Assembly (NCBI GenBank): GCA_949126835.1
Contig: OX421506.1
Span: forward strand, 28,409,441-28,473,440
DNA from: Anisus vortex
Lineage: Eukaryota; Mollusca; Gastropoda; Planorbidae
Direction: 5' to 3'
DNA: 64,000 nt
In this document: positions 45,886 through 58,800 of the stretch, piece by piece
How the letters are laid out: each line of letters opens with the position of its first letter
Numbering within the stretch: the stretch's first letter is position 1
The notes under the pieces: generated by a model
Seen by the model: the letters and a program-made list of their open reading frames with translations, nothing else
Told to the model about the DNA's origin: nothing
Database searches by the model: none
Made by a program: the position numbers and the translations under genes

Positions 45886-46020
45886 TATGTATGCAATGAC
45901 TAAAGTTTTACTTCGTTAAACATTCCTTTAGTGGCTTGAGTGTATTATTTCATAGTGAATAAGACAACAGAAGACCTGGAGATTTATGTCACAATATTTT
46001 GTATATGTATGCAATGACTA
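45886..46020. repeat. Local direct duplication at the LTR-1 site
   Basis: GTATGCAATGACTAAAGTTT occurs at about 45888 and again at 46008. The block between (GTGGCTTGAGTGTATTATTT) matches 38920-38980 left of LTR-1, so a roughly 120-bp unit was duplicated before the insertion. Confidence 0.75.
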
Positions 46021-46046
46021 AAGTTTTACTTTTGTATCTCCCTGCA

Positions 46047-49000
46047 GGTTTGGAATCAAGTCTTTCCTTTATGTATTGATCATCTGGGGTCTGTAGGGAT
46101 CAAGATCTGAGTAACTAATTTATTTGCAAGAACATTTTTATATTTTTGTTCACACCCACAAAATGGCAACCAGGAGTGGCCAGCAGCGTCCTAACGGAGC
46201 TACGCAGGGCAAGATATGTCAGTTCAAATTAGTTTTGCTAGGGGAATCAGCAGTCGGGAAGTCCAGTTTGGTTCTACGCTTTGTCAAGGGCCAATTTCAT
46301 GAATACCAAGAAAGTACAATCGGAGGTAATTTATGTTTGAAATTTAAATTGTTTAATGAAGGGATTGGAAGAGCCACTGGTGTTTTTAGTTAAACCCAGA
46401 CCCACAAATAGTTTTGAAGAAAAACATTTACACCAAACATAATTTTGTATTCCAACATTCCCCCTCTACCCCCGTCTCCCTCCAATAGTAACACAACTTC
46501 TTAGATTGAGACCTGGATGAATGAAGTTAGCATATTATATTTGAGTTTCACTGCTCATGCATGGTTCTTAGATTGAGACCTGGATGAATGAAGTTAGCAT
46601 ATTATATTTGAGTTTCACTGCTCTTGCATGGTTCATAGATTGAGACCTGGATGAATGAAGTTAGCATATTATATTTGAGTTTCACTGCTCATGCATGGTT
46701 CATTCGGGTTGGTAAAGTTTAAAAAAAAATGGCTGTATTTTTTTTTTAAGGTTTGGGGAAAGCTTGTAAATTTTACTATGATGCACAAAACAGAAAAAAA
46801 TAATAATCATAAATTATTCAAGGCCAGTTTCTAGATCTATGAGTAGCCCACTGAAACAAAAGTTCACCAATGAAATGTTCAATTTGGACTACCTCTGTAC
46901 ATTACAGTTAGCATTAAAACAATATACACAAATTGCCTGGAGACTATATAGGTTTGAATAGGTTTGATGATATGATATTTTTTTTATAAAGTTTGGAAAA
47001 GATTTAGGATAAGTTTTTTTGTTTTTTTTTTAATTTAAGAATATGAAAACTTTTGACTAAGAGACTAGAAGAATTATTTAAACAATGGCAGTAGTCTGTA
47101 AACATGCCAGGATTAAGAAACAAACTTAAAGTGGCAGGGTGGGTTATTTTAGTTTAGATCAAACATACAAGGTATCTTGACACTTGTTGTAATTGTAAGT
47201 TCTTGTTTATGTGCAATGGAATGATAGCAGTTCTAGAATAAAGCTACATTTTGTTTCTTTAGTTTCTCGGTGTTGGGGGGGTATCATAACTTATAACCTG
47301 AATAATAAATTTTGTTCCTTTTTTTTCTTTTGAGGGTTGGGGAGGAAGGGTGGGAGAGTGACAGCTACAAAATGTAGGCTTAAGTAGAAAGTTTAATGAC
47401 ATAGACTTATCAGACTTTCCATTCTATGTAGCTGGTGGTTACAGCTAAGGGTAATCCTTTTTATTGTTGACATTTTCAAATCTATAGTCTCTATTTATAT
47501 GTGTCTGTATTAAGTTCAAATGGAAATATGTTAGCTTGTCTTGAATCTAAATGTGAATTCCTAACAAAAAATACTTGTACATTTTTCTGAAATCTTCTTT
47601 ATGTTCTAAGTTGATTGACCACACTCTTAAAATTCTTTATATATATATATATTCTCCTCATCTGTTTCTTTGTGGTGGCAATATCTTCAGGCTAGTACAC
47701 CCATTACCTGTCGTCCTATCCATCTGAAATGTGTCTCATAGACTTGTTGCAGATGATATCCTGGTAAATTTTCAGCCCAACACACAGACCCTTCCAGATA
47801 AAAGTATTTCCCTGTTTCTCATAGCATCAGGGCACATTTTATAATATTAAAAAAAACATATACGGTTTTACGGTATATTTTTTATGGCTGCATAGTTTTA
47901 CAGAAGAAATAATGCCATCAATGTAAGACCACATGGTGTGTTGTCTTGTTAAAGAGACTAAAAAAATGTATATCCTATACTATAATACGAGTTAAAATTG
48001 TATGTATATATGTGTATATATGTCTGGAAATTTTCTTCAAAAGCGCTCTAACGATTACCTTCATGTTTTAATGCACGACTTGTTTCGCCTAAAAAAAAAT
48101 CTACAGCTTTTCGGCCCCACAAATAAAAATCGGAAATGAACGTTAGACAAAAATATCCATTAGATTTATCGTAGATAATTCATTTTGGCCGTAAAAACAT
48201 GCCATTTCTCGACCCACATGTATCGCGCTTTCAAGAACAGTGTTTTTTTGCGTCGCAGTTGTGACGTTTCGGAAAAACCTGTACTGCAACAGAAAGAAGT
48301 TTAATTTCTTGTTTAGACTACTGTTGCGCACCAATGATAGATATAATTTAAAGCAAGACCAAGTGTACTTTATGTAATACAGGGGTGTGCAAACTAAAGC
48401 CAGTGCGTGACACGCGGGCTGACATAAAATATTATGCAGCCCTTAAGGCTTATTTAGATTATATAATATAACGTCTTCAATGTATTTTAGAAAATTAAAA
48501 CAAATTAAATATTTACGTATTAATTAATAGTGAGATAATAGTTTGCTGTTTAAATAATAACAGAATTAGATGAGGTTTCAGCAAACTATAGGCCTATATT
48601 TAACTTTCTTTTATCTAACATTGTTTGGAAAAAAAAACGTAAAAAAAATAAAAACTGTATAACTGTATATAGGCTAGTATACACTGTAGTAGTATGCACT
48701 ACACTGTATATATTATACACGGTAGTAGTGTACACTACGCTGTATATAGTATACACTGTAGTAGTATACACTAAATTGTATATATTATACACTATACACT
48801 GTAGTAGTACACACGACACTGTTTATAGTATACACATACACTGTATTAGTATACACTTTTTTTTATAAAAAAGGCCTACACATTTTTACGAATGTTTTAT
48901 TAAATATATTTATGATGTGCTTATATAGACCTAACAAAGTAAGATATATTAGAATAGGTTAACATTGTGAATTTGAAATGTGGTAAACTAGAAAAGATGT

Positions 49001-49851
49001 ATCGATTTATTAGGATTTTCCTTATAACGATAGTCAGAAGTGTAATATACCCGGTACTGTTAGTTTTATTGAGGGGGGGGGGGGGAATTAAACAAATAGT
49101 CTAACGTATATTATAATCTTTTCATTTGCAGCCTTTCAATTAATAACCTAATTTCACCTTAATTATTCAGTATTTAACTGGCGTAATGCTCAAAATAAAA
49201 AGTAAAATGTTTATTATACCATTGTTTTAATTAATCGATATTATATTTTGCCGCCATAGTTTATTTTAATAGTAACACACGTGGAGGATAATAGCTTAGA
49301 TAAAGTTTACACCAAACTATATATTATTACTTTTTTGTTAAACAATGTTTGGAATAATACATTGAAAACATTGACAATAATAAATAAATACTATTTTGTA
49401 TGAGATATTTTTTTACAAGTGATTTACAAACTATACTTATGATTTATATATGTGTCCAAGTAAGAAATATTAGACTGTTAAGAAGTCAATATGAAATTTG
49501 GTAAATTAGTAAAAATGTATTACATTTACTCGTAGACCTTTTCAATTTATATCAAACATATTTGCCGGCCGTAACTCATTGTTAGCTTGAATGGGGTGAG
49601 GGAGGGAGTTAAAAAAATTGACATAATTTTATAAGAGGGGTCACTAGAAAGTTTGACATTTGTTAAAGTAGGGGAAGGGGTAGAAGAACTAAAAATTGTA
49701 AGGTAATTCACAATATTTAAACGTTTCATTTTCAGTCTTTTAAATACATAACATAATGACATAAATGACATATATTTCTGTTGGATTTAAAACTGACAAC
49801 TCTAGCCTACATGTTTATTCAGGGTTTGAAATGAGATTAAGTTGTTCTCTT

Positions 49852-49884
<33 letters not shown>

Positions 49885-52800
49885 GGTGGGGGGGGGGGGT
49901 TATTAAGCAAAATTTAGATATTAGACTGCACAAATAAAAATCTGCTTTGACTGTTAGAATTGAAAGCCTGTGTAGTAGAAAAAATAAAAAGACAAATTAA
50001 TTTATTGGTCTGATAAAGACATATTTTTTAAATGTATGCACTGTTGTTTTACATAGGCCTACACATTATGTTAAGGTACAAGCGCCTGCTCTTTATTACC
50101 GATCGAATGATCGGTCACCTGGTACTAAAGGATTTATATGAGCAGCTTTGTCTTTTAAAAAAGTAAAGTATCCCATCTGACCAATTTGATCCATTGGACA
50201 GGTGAAGCAGTGTTCACCAGTTTCTGTGGTCACTGCAGACTAGGGGATTGTGTGGCCAGCACAATGCCCAACCACCCTTACTTCCCCCAATTAAAGTCCA
50301 ATCAGAGCTTGGAAGACTCAGGGACACCCTCCAGACCCAGAAACAAATCTGAGCCTTCACCAGGGTTTAAACCCTGGGACCTTCAGTTCTCCAGCCTAAT
50401 GCGCTGCTGCATGGTCACTGTGCCCCCATCACATCACAAACTTATTGCTATGAAGCCATAAAATAATATATAGGTAGTAGCTATATTAATAATTAAAAAG
50501 TCGAAATAAAACCCATTTTTGGATATTAAGAAAACCTATATCGGAAGTAGATATAGTTAAGTGACGGTCCATGCGGTCGGCAGTCTTTCTCATAACTCAC
50601 AAGGAACGCAGGCAGTATTTTAGACTCAGGAGAAATAAATAAAATTGTGTATTATGTTGATACTATAAAGCTATATTTGTTCATTGGATGTGAAGTGTCA
50701 ACTGTTAATGAATTGTTATTAAATAATATGCTGCAATAAGTCGTTCATTTATTATTTACAAGTTTGGAATTTATATTGTGGTGATGTCGTCCATTTTGAT
50801 GTTCAAATCAATCAAATAATTCAGCTACTGCAACTCAAATACTCTGAGAAGACTGGTGGTAATGTTTGATAGTCCAATAATAATAATAGGACATCAACAG
50901 GTTTGGTGGCAGCTAACGGAGAGAGAAGCTGAAGGATATAATATTATGTTCAAATTCGAAATTTTTTGAACTTTTTGAAGACGTACTACAAACCACATGG
51001 AAAATTATGTGAGTACCAGTTTTTGAACAAAACTGAAGCCTGAGTCAATTATTTCAAATACATATACTATTTATATGATTGAGCACTATAATAGCTCTAA
51101 GAAAATATAACATTTGTACACCGATGACAAATATTTCATCATTGGAAAATTCGATACAAAAAATCGAAAAAAAGTGACTATACGCAGATCATTATTTAAT
51201 ATTTGCAACCGGAAAAAGTTTCGTTCCCACATGTTATCAACAAGGAACCTAAACTATATACATATGTTCAAGTCCGATGTTCAAATCCGATGTGACACAA
51301 CCATGTGTTGAATTTTATGTAGCCTATGTTCAAATCCGATGTGACACGACCAGGTGTTGAAATCTGATATGTTGAAGTCCGATGTGCTTATCGGAAGATA
51401 AATAAATAACATTAAGTAACTTTAAATATAATTAATATTTAATCTGTATACCAAAGACATTGACATTAATTTTAATTAATGGTATACATTTTTTTCTTGT
51501 GTTCATTCTAAAATTGGATTATACCATACTGAAGTGGAAACTTGAAGCAACTCAACTTGATACAGTGTGAACATTCATTGGATTATTAAATAATTAATTA
51601 AGTTTCTTCTGGATTTCTACTCTGGATTTACATTGCAGTAATTTCATACAGTGAATGTGTTTTCATTTGGATTATTAAGTAATCTTTAATTTAATTATGT
51701 TTTTTACATTCATTAGTATGAATTATATATATATATATGTATTATTTATGTATAAAGCGGGCTTTGGTTGGCGGTAGTTTTTAATTAAATCTCTTGTCTA
51801 TTCTTATTCTGTCTATCATCTATTTCTATTTCTTAAAAGAGATTGATTAGAAATGATTCTTTGTTAGGGTTATTTCTGTTAGTTGTCTTGACTTTGTTTG
51901 TTATTGTTAAGAATTATTAAAGTAAAATTACTATAGTCTTGTCAATGTTATACATGTTGTGATTCTTTGTCAAAAATTCCTCTATCATTTGTGGTCCAAG
52001 CAGCATTAGTGTATTGTGATTGTGTTTTTTTTCTATTGTTACTTGATATAATTTTTTTGTTGTGTATTTTTTGAAATATCATTAATATGCATTGATTAGT
52101 TTTTGCTCTCTGAGTATAATGGTCTATGGTAAGAACATTAACAATAATAAGTTCACCTAGATAATAATAATATGAATATTCAGATTCATAACTATATAAT
52201 TTAAGTAGTGCCCAATTACATGTAACTACAATTAACAAAATAATAATTGATATCTAATACATGTAACTACAAATGTACAAAATATTCACAATATAACAGG
52301 TAAAATAACCTAAATAAAAATAATATTGTGCTTTGCAGTGCTACTGTAATAATATTATCTAGAATTTACATTGCTATTAATTATAGTAAAATTATTGTGT
52401 GTTGGCATTAATGAAAATGTACTTCCAGTAATCACTATGAAAATGTACTTCCAATACTGATAATAATTACATCCATTTCAATTGCTCATAAGAATAATAT
52501 TATAGTGGCTTATGATAACATTAATCTAATTCTTATATGCCATCCTCAATAATAATAATAATATTGTATATGTGCTACCATTGGTAATAATAAGATTGTA
52601 CTTTGCTTTGCGGAAAATAATTGTGCAACCTATATAGTAATAATAAGTCATAATAGCAAAAAGTGACTTGCACTTGCTTTAAACTCTACTATAAAATTGC
52701 TAATAATAATAAAATAAACAAGCCATAATAGAAAATGTGTCTTGGCTTAGCATACTTGTTGAACTTCTAGCATTTTGCATTCTGAATTATAAACATTTTA

Positions 52801-55800
52801 CTACAGCATAGGATTAAAAAAAAAAAAAAAAAAAGTTGCTGTGATATTATATGACTGCTCATTCTGTATTTAATAAATATTGTCATTCAGTAATATAAAA
52901 ATGCTCATTCAATAATTAATAAATATTGCCATCCAGTATAGGAATAAAACATTGCTATACTATAAAATAGTGCATTATAATAATTGTACTGTACTATAAT
53001 ATAATAAATCTTGACATTCATAATAAATAATAATGGAGTCAAAGGTTCAATTACTCTATGATGAGGCTGAATTGTTGGCAAAAAAATATGGTATTACTGA
53101 TAAGAAAGAATATCAGGAATTTGTTGAAAATAAAGTTAAACAATTGAAAAAAGAATTAGCAGATAAGGAAAGAGATGAGCGAGCAGAATTAAGGGCTCAT
53201 GAAATTAAACAAAAAGAACTTGATAATGAAATTAAACAAAAACAACTAGAACTAGAAATGAATAAAGAAAAAGAATTGAAAACACTAGAAATGAATAAAG
53301 AAAAAGAGTTAAAAGAAACTCAACTAAAATTAGCTCATGAATTGGAGTTGGCTAAATTACAAAATACTAAAGTTGAGCAAACAAATAATGAAAAATCAAA
53401 ACATAGTGTAAGATTCAAAATGCCTCCTTTTGATGGGAAAGAGAAAATTGTTGATTTTCTAAATTTATTTGAAGCAACATGTAAAGGATATGGGATTCCC
53501 ATTTCAGAATATTACATTCACCTTATCCCACAATTGAAAGATAAGGGTAGGGAAGCACTATCACATATTGATAAAGAAATAACTGATTATGCCATTATCA
53601 AAGAACAGTTAATAAAATTCTTTATCCACTCTGAGGATTATTACAGACAGAAGTTCCATAACTTTATCTTAACAGACAAGATAGAACCGAGAGCTTTTGT
53701 GTCTGAAGTGAAAACATTTTTACTTACCTGGTTAGACTTAGTAAAAATAGATACAAAAAATCCTAATGAGATTATAGAAATCATGGTTGTTGATAAAGTA
53801 TTAGAACAAGCTTCTAAACCATTGTTTACGCACATTATGGAAAGAAAAGTTAAGACAGTTGAGAGTTTGATAGATGCAATCTCAAATTTTAAGGATAGTC
53901 ATCCTAATGTAGAACTGACTAAACAAAATCAAACAGTAAATACAATTCAACATAGAAGAAGGAGCTATTCACCTCCTAGGTCTAGACATAATCAATTTGG
54001 TAATAGAAAAAAATTTGGTAATCAACCAAAATCTAATAATTATAGATGTATTTTTTGCAATGGTACAAACCATTCATCAGAATATTGTTACAGAAATAAC
54101 AATGCAAGAGGTAGAAATTTCAATCCAAACTTCAATAGATCAAATGTTGATCATAGAGGTTTTTCAAATCAAAATTTTTCTAATTTTGATAATAGAAACT
54201 TTCCAAATCAGAATTTTTCAAATTTTGGAAACAGAAATATGCCAAATCAGAATTTTTCCAATAACAATGTGCCAAATCAACATGTTGGAAGACAAGATTT
54301 TCCTAATACTCAAAACAGACCTCAATCAAATTTCCAAAATGGAAGAAATAGAGGAAAACTTAACAATTCCACATCTCAATCTAATAATGTCATATTTGAA
54401 AACAGGGGTCAGTTAATACTTTTTCCTGCTTATGTGGAAGGAAAGACCACTTACTGTCTAAGAGACACCGGAAGTAGTATAATATGTATAGATGAAAGTA
54501 TCATTCCAAATCAGAAACCCACCAATATAATAAGAGTGGATACAATAAAACTTGCAAATGGTTCCACAATAAAATGTCCTATCACTATAATAGACATTGA
54601 TTGTCCTTGGCTCACTGGAAAAGCAGAGGCAGCCATAATGAAAAACTGTGTTGCACCTTTAATTATTGGTAATTCTTTCAATGTCAAACATGATAATAGT
54701 TTTGACATTTTTCAAAAATGGATGAATGAAAAATCCAATGACTTGAATTTGAAACCTGTTCTATTGCAAAATGAGAAGTTAGTAGATTTACCAGAACAAG
54801 AATTTTACCCTGCTCTACAAACTTTTAATTTCTTACAAACCATAGGAAAGTCAGAAAATAATATTCTCAATGAGACACCTAATATTGACTTATCCATAAA
54901 TAATGAAAAGGATAATCCTATTCCCAAATGGAATGGAACAGAAAAACTAGAACAGTATGTAAGCAAATTTGAAAGTCAATGTGAAATAAACAATGTACCA
55001 AAAGAATTACATGCTATTTCATTATGTAGACATTTAGAAGGTCATAAACAAATATTCAACATTGCTAAAAATCAAATATCTGATTTTACTAAAATGAAGA
55101 GTGAGATATTATCATACATTGATAGTCCTCATAAAAAGGAAACCCAAATGAAAAAAACAGAAAATATCAGTTTAATAAACATGCCTTTTGATGAGCTAAC
55201 TCTAAAACAAGAACAGAAAGAAGATCCATACATAATTAAAATGGTATCAGAAATTGAAAAAGGTCAGATTAAAAATAAAAACATTGAAATAATAAATGGA
55301 ATTCTCTGTAGAAAGGACACTAAATTAGATGTAACTCAAATAGTTATACCTAAAACATTAACTGTCAAAGTAATACAAATTTCGCACAACAATGCATTGT
55401 CAGGTCATTTGAGTAGCAAGAAAACAGTTTGTAAACTTAAAAAGAATTTCTGGTGGCCTAAGATGGAAAAAGATTTAAAAACATTTATTAAAAGCTGTGA
55501 TACCTGTCTTAGACATAATAAAAAAGATTCTAAACATAAGGCTCCAATACAAATGACAGATACCATAAACAAACCTTTTTACAAGATAGCAGTTGATATC
55601 AAAGAAAATATTCATAAAAACATGAGAAAACTAGAAGTTGGTAATAAAGTACTTGTTTATTTGCCAATTGGCAGTGGCAATACTATGGAATGGAGAGGAC
55701 CTTTTGAAATAATATTTAAGCTGTCTGATGTATTTTACAAGGTTAATATTAATAATAAAGAAAAAATTGTTCATTTAAACAATTTGAGAACTTATGAAGA

Positions 55801-58800
55801 AAACAAAGTAATTGAAAATAAATCAGAAGATGATTTGATAATTGAAAATAAATCAGAAGATGATATCAATAAATCAGAACATGCAAAAACAACATTAAAT
55901 AAATGTTGTTCAATATTAAAAAGCTATAATAGGGAAAATAAAAGCAAAATAATTGAAATTAAAAATAAACCAGACAATGATATTAGTAAATCTGAACATA
56001 GAAAAATAACATTGAATAAATGCTGTGAAATTCTAAGGAATTTTAGCAAAAAAACTGAGGTATAATCAATAAAATTATATATAGCAATAACTAAATTTAT
56101 GAAAAAGATATGATATTTTCAGTAACAGGTATAATGACATGATAACATTTTTTTTTTTTCTTTTGTAAAGAACAAATATGTAAATATGGATACTGGTATA
56201 AAATAATCTAATTGATAAAAATAATAATTATCAGTTGGAATAATTTTTTTTATGTAGCCTCTGAACAGTTTGGTAAGACTGTTAAGCACATAAATTTTGT
56301 GGCCTCTGAACAGTGAATCTGTTATGCCATATGTTAATATTAATATGCCTAAGTAAGTCTTTAAAAAAGCATTAGAGGAATTGAAATAAGAATGATATAA
56401 TAATGAAATGCCTATGTGAGACTCTAAAGTCAGAGCATTAGATGGTAATATTGTATTGTATTCATGTAAGACTAAAGATAGCATTGAAGCCAATAAATAA
56501 ATGATACATATAAGACTCACAGGAAGATGAGCTGTGTAATATAAATATATAATTGAAGGGAAGACTTGAATAAATTGTGTAATATTTTATTGTAAACTAA
56601 GATTAAAGATAATCATGTTACATTGTAAGTAATGTTATTGAGAATATCAATCAATAATAATCAATAATAATCAATAATAATCAATAATAATCAATAATAA
56701 TCAATAAGAATCAATAAGAATCAATAATAATCAAGAATATCAATACAAAATGACAATTAAAAAAACCGACATTAGTATTATATTAATTTTGTTGTATAAA
56801 ATAATAAATGTTGTATGAAAAAAATTTTTTCATGGAATCTATTTAGATTTTGTGAGATAAAGATAATAGATAATCTCGACAGCCTTGATGAGTATTTAGC
56901 ATAATAATTATCGATACACATCACTGATATCCAATAGTTTATCTCACTATTACTGAAGTTGATTAGACAATACCTAAAGATAGTTGTCTATGACTAATTG
57001 TCATATAAACATTAGACATTATTCTTTGTGTCATATTTCTGCCTATGAATTTTTTTTTGATTGTTTGTACATGTATTAAATGAATTTTTTTTTTTTTCTC
57101 TATGTATTATTAAATGAATGATTATATGCATTAATTAAGATTAAGATAATTTTTTTTTTTCATTATTGTAAACATTTTTCGTATCAAAAATAATAATAAA
57201 TTATTATTTTTTCTCTGTGGTTGGGGGGTATGCTATGAAGCCATAAAATAATATATAGGTAGTAGCTATATTAATAATTAAAAAGTCGAAATAAAACCCA
57301 TTTTTGGATATTAAGAAAACCTATATCGGAAGTAGATATAGTTAAGTGACGGTCCATGCGGTCGGCAGTCTTTCTCATAACTCACAAGGAACGCAGGCAG
57401 TATTTTAGACTCAGGAGAAATAAATAAAATTGTGTATTATGTTGATACTATAAAGCTATATTTGTTCATTGGATGTGAAGTGTCAACTGTTAATGAATTG
57501 TTATTAAATAATATGCTGCAATAAGTCGTTCATTTATTATTTACAAGTTTGGAATTTATATTGTGGTGATGTCGTCCATTTTGATGTTCAAATCAATCAA
57601 ATAATTCAGCTACTGCAACTCAAATACTCTGAGAAGACTGGTGGTAATGTTTGATAGTCCAATAATAATAATAGGACATCAACACTTATTATTCATGTTT
57701 TTACACAAGGAACTTGTGCTTAATTGAAATAGAATTTGAAAATTAACTCTAGCCCCCTTTAGTTTATCATAAAACGGGGTATTTACGGGTTGGGGTAGTT
57801 GGGAAAACTGACCAAGGTTTGGGAAAGCTGATAAATTTAGCTAAGATGCACAAGAAGTATGAAAAGATTCATTTAAAATAAAACAAAAGTGAATATCTAT
57901 CTTGTTGAGTTATGGAGTCAGATCTAATCATGTTTTATTTTCTTAAAAAAATGGGCACACTCATCAATTTTTGTTACATTCTGACTATTTGCAGCTGCAT
58001 TCCTGACCCAGACTGTCTGTCTGGACGACACAACAGTCAAATTTGAGATATGGGACACCGCAGGTCAGGAGCGATACCACAGTCTGGCTCCCATGTACTA
58101 CAGAGGTGCCCAGGCAGCTATAGTTGTCTATGACATCACAAATCCAGTGAGTTTTCTAGATAGAAAGTAAAACCTACTTGTTAGCTTTTAGTAGTGTGTG
58201 TGTGAGGATGATTAAAAGGGGCAATGAAATCCAGGCTTCAATTTGATGCCTTGATTGTTTGTTTACCTGTGTCTATGTTATATTTATTCATGAACATTTA
58301 TCCATGTTTGTTTACCATTGCTATGTTATGTTGTGTCATGAACATTAACCTGTGTCATGAACATAAGCTATGCTTGTATTATGTTTATTCAAGAACATTT
58401 ACTTGTGTTTTATGTACCTGTGTTCTTATTACAGTTTGTTACATTGATCCATGTTCAGGTTACCTGTGCTTATGTTATGTTGTGTCATGAAAATTCGCTA
58501 CGATTATTCATGAACATTTACCGCGTGTTTGTGCTATGATTATTCATGAACAATTTGCCTCTGTTAATGTCATGTTGCTTTATGTACCTGTGTCTTTTAT
58601 TTTTGTTAAGTCGTTCCATGTTCAACTTACCTGTGCTTATGTTATTATGTTCATTTGCTATGATTATGATTATTCATGAACATTTACCAGCGTGTTTGTA
58701 CTATGATTATTCATGAATATGTACCAGCGTGTTTGTGCTATGATTATTCATGAACATGTACCAACGTGTTTGTGCTATGATTATTCATGAACATGTACCG

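Larger units (their letters stand above)
46326..50170. other. RAB5 intron 1, left part
   Basis: Non-coding, with the tandem repeats at 46503 and 48660 and G-runs listed separately. A hAT-type head (caggggtgtgcaaacta) is at 48380, but no right end could be paired. Confidence 0.5.
50446..57684 (+). mobile_element. LTR-2: non-autonomous LTR retrotransposon in RAB5 intron 1
   Basis: 7239 bp. Two 454-bp LTRs, TGCTATGAAG...CATCAACA, appear identical, with a 5-bp duplication cttat (50441-50445, 57685-57689). A candidate primer-binding site TGGTGGCAGCTAACG begins at 50904 and a purine tract GGTTGGGGGGTA precedes the right LTR. A 2.1-kb leader precedes a single 1010-codon frame; 1.2 kb of AT-rich sequence follows it. 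There is no RT or RNase H, and the integrase core is absent. It has the same orientation as RAB5, so its LTR poly(A) signals could affect the host transcript. Confidence 0.94.

Noticed and set aside
48660..48820. 77-codon minus-strand frame with repeated [10 protein letters not shown]
   Set aside because: Translation of a minisatellite; repeat unit explains it entirely.
53997..54416. 139-codon frame overlapping the LTR-2 gag region
   Set aside because: A shifted frame over Asn-rich codons; its Ile/Met-rich product is an artefact of AAT repeats.
56119..56520. 133-codon minus-strand frame beyond the LTR-2 polyprotein
   Set aside because: Hydrophobic AT-driven frame with no motif; does not correspond to an envelope or any retroelement domain.
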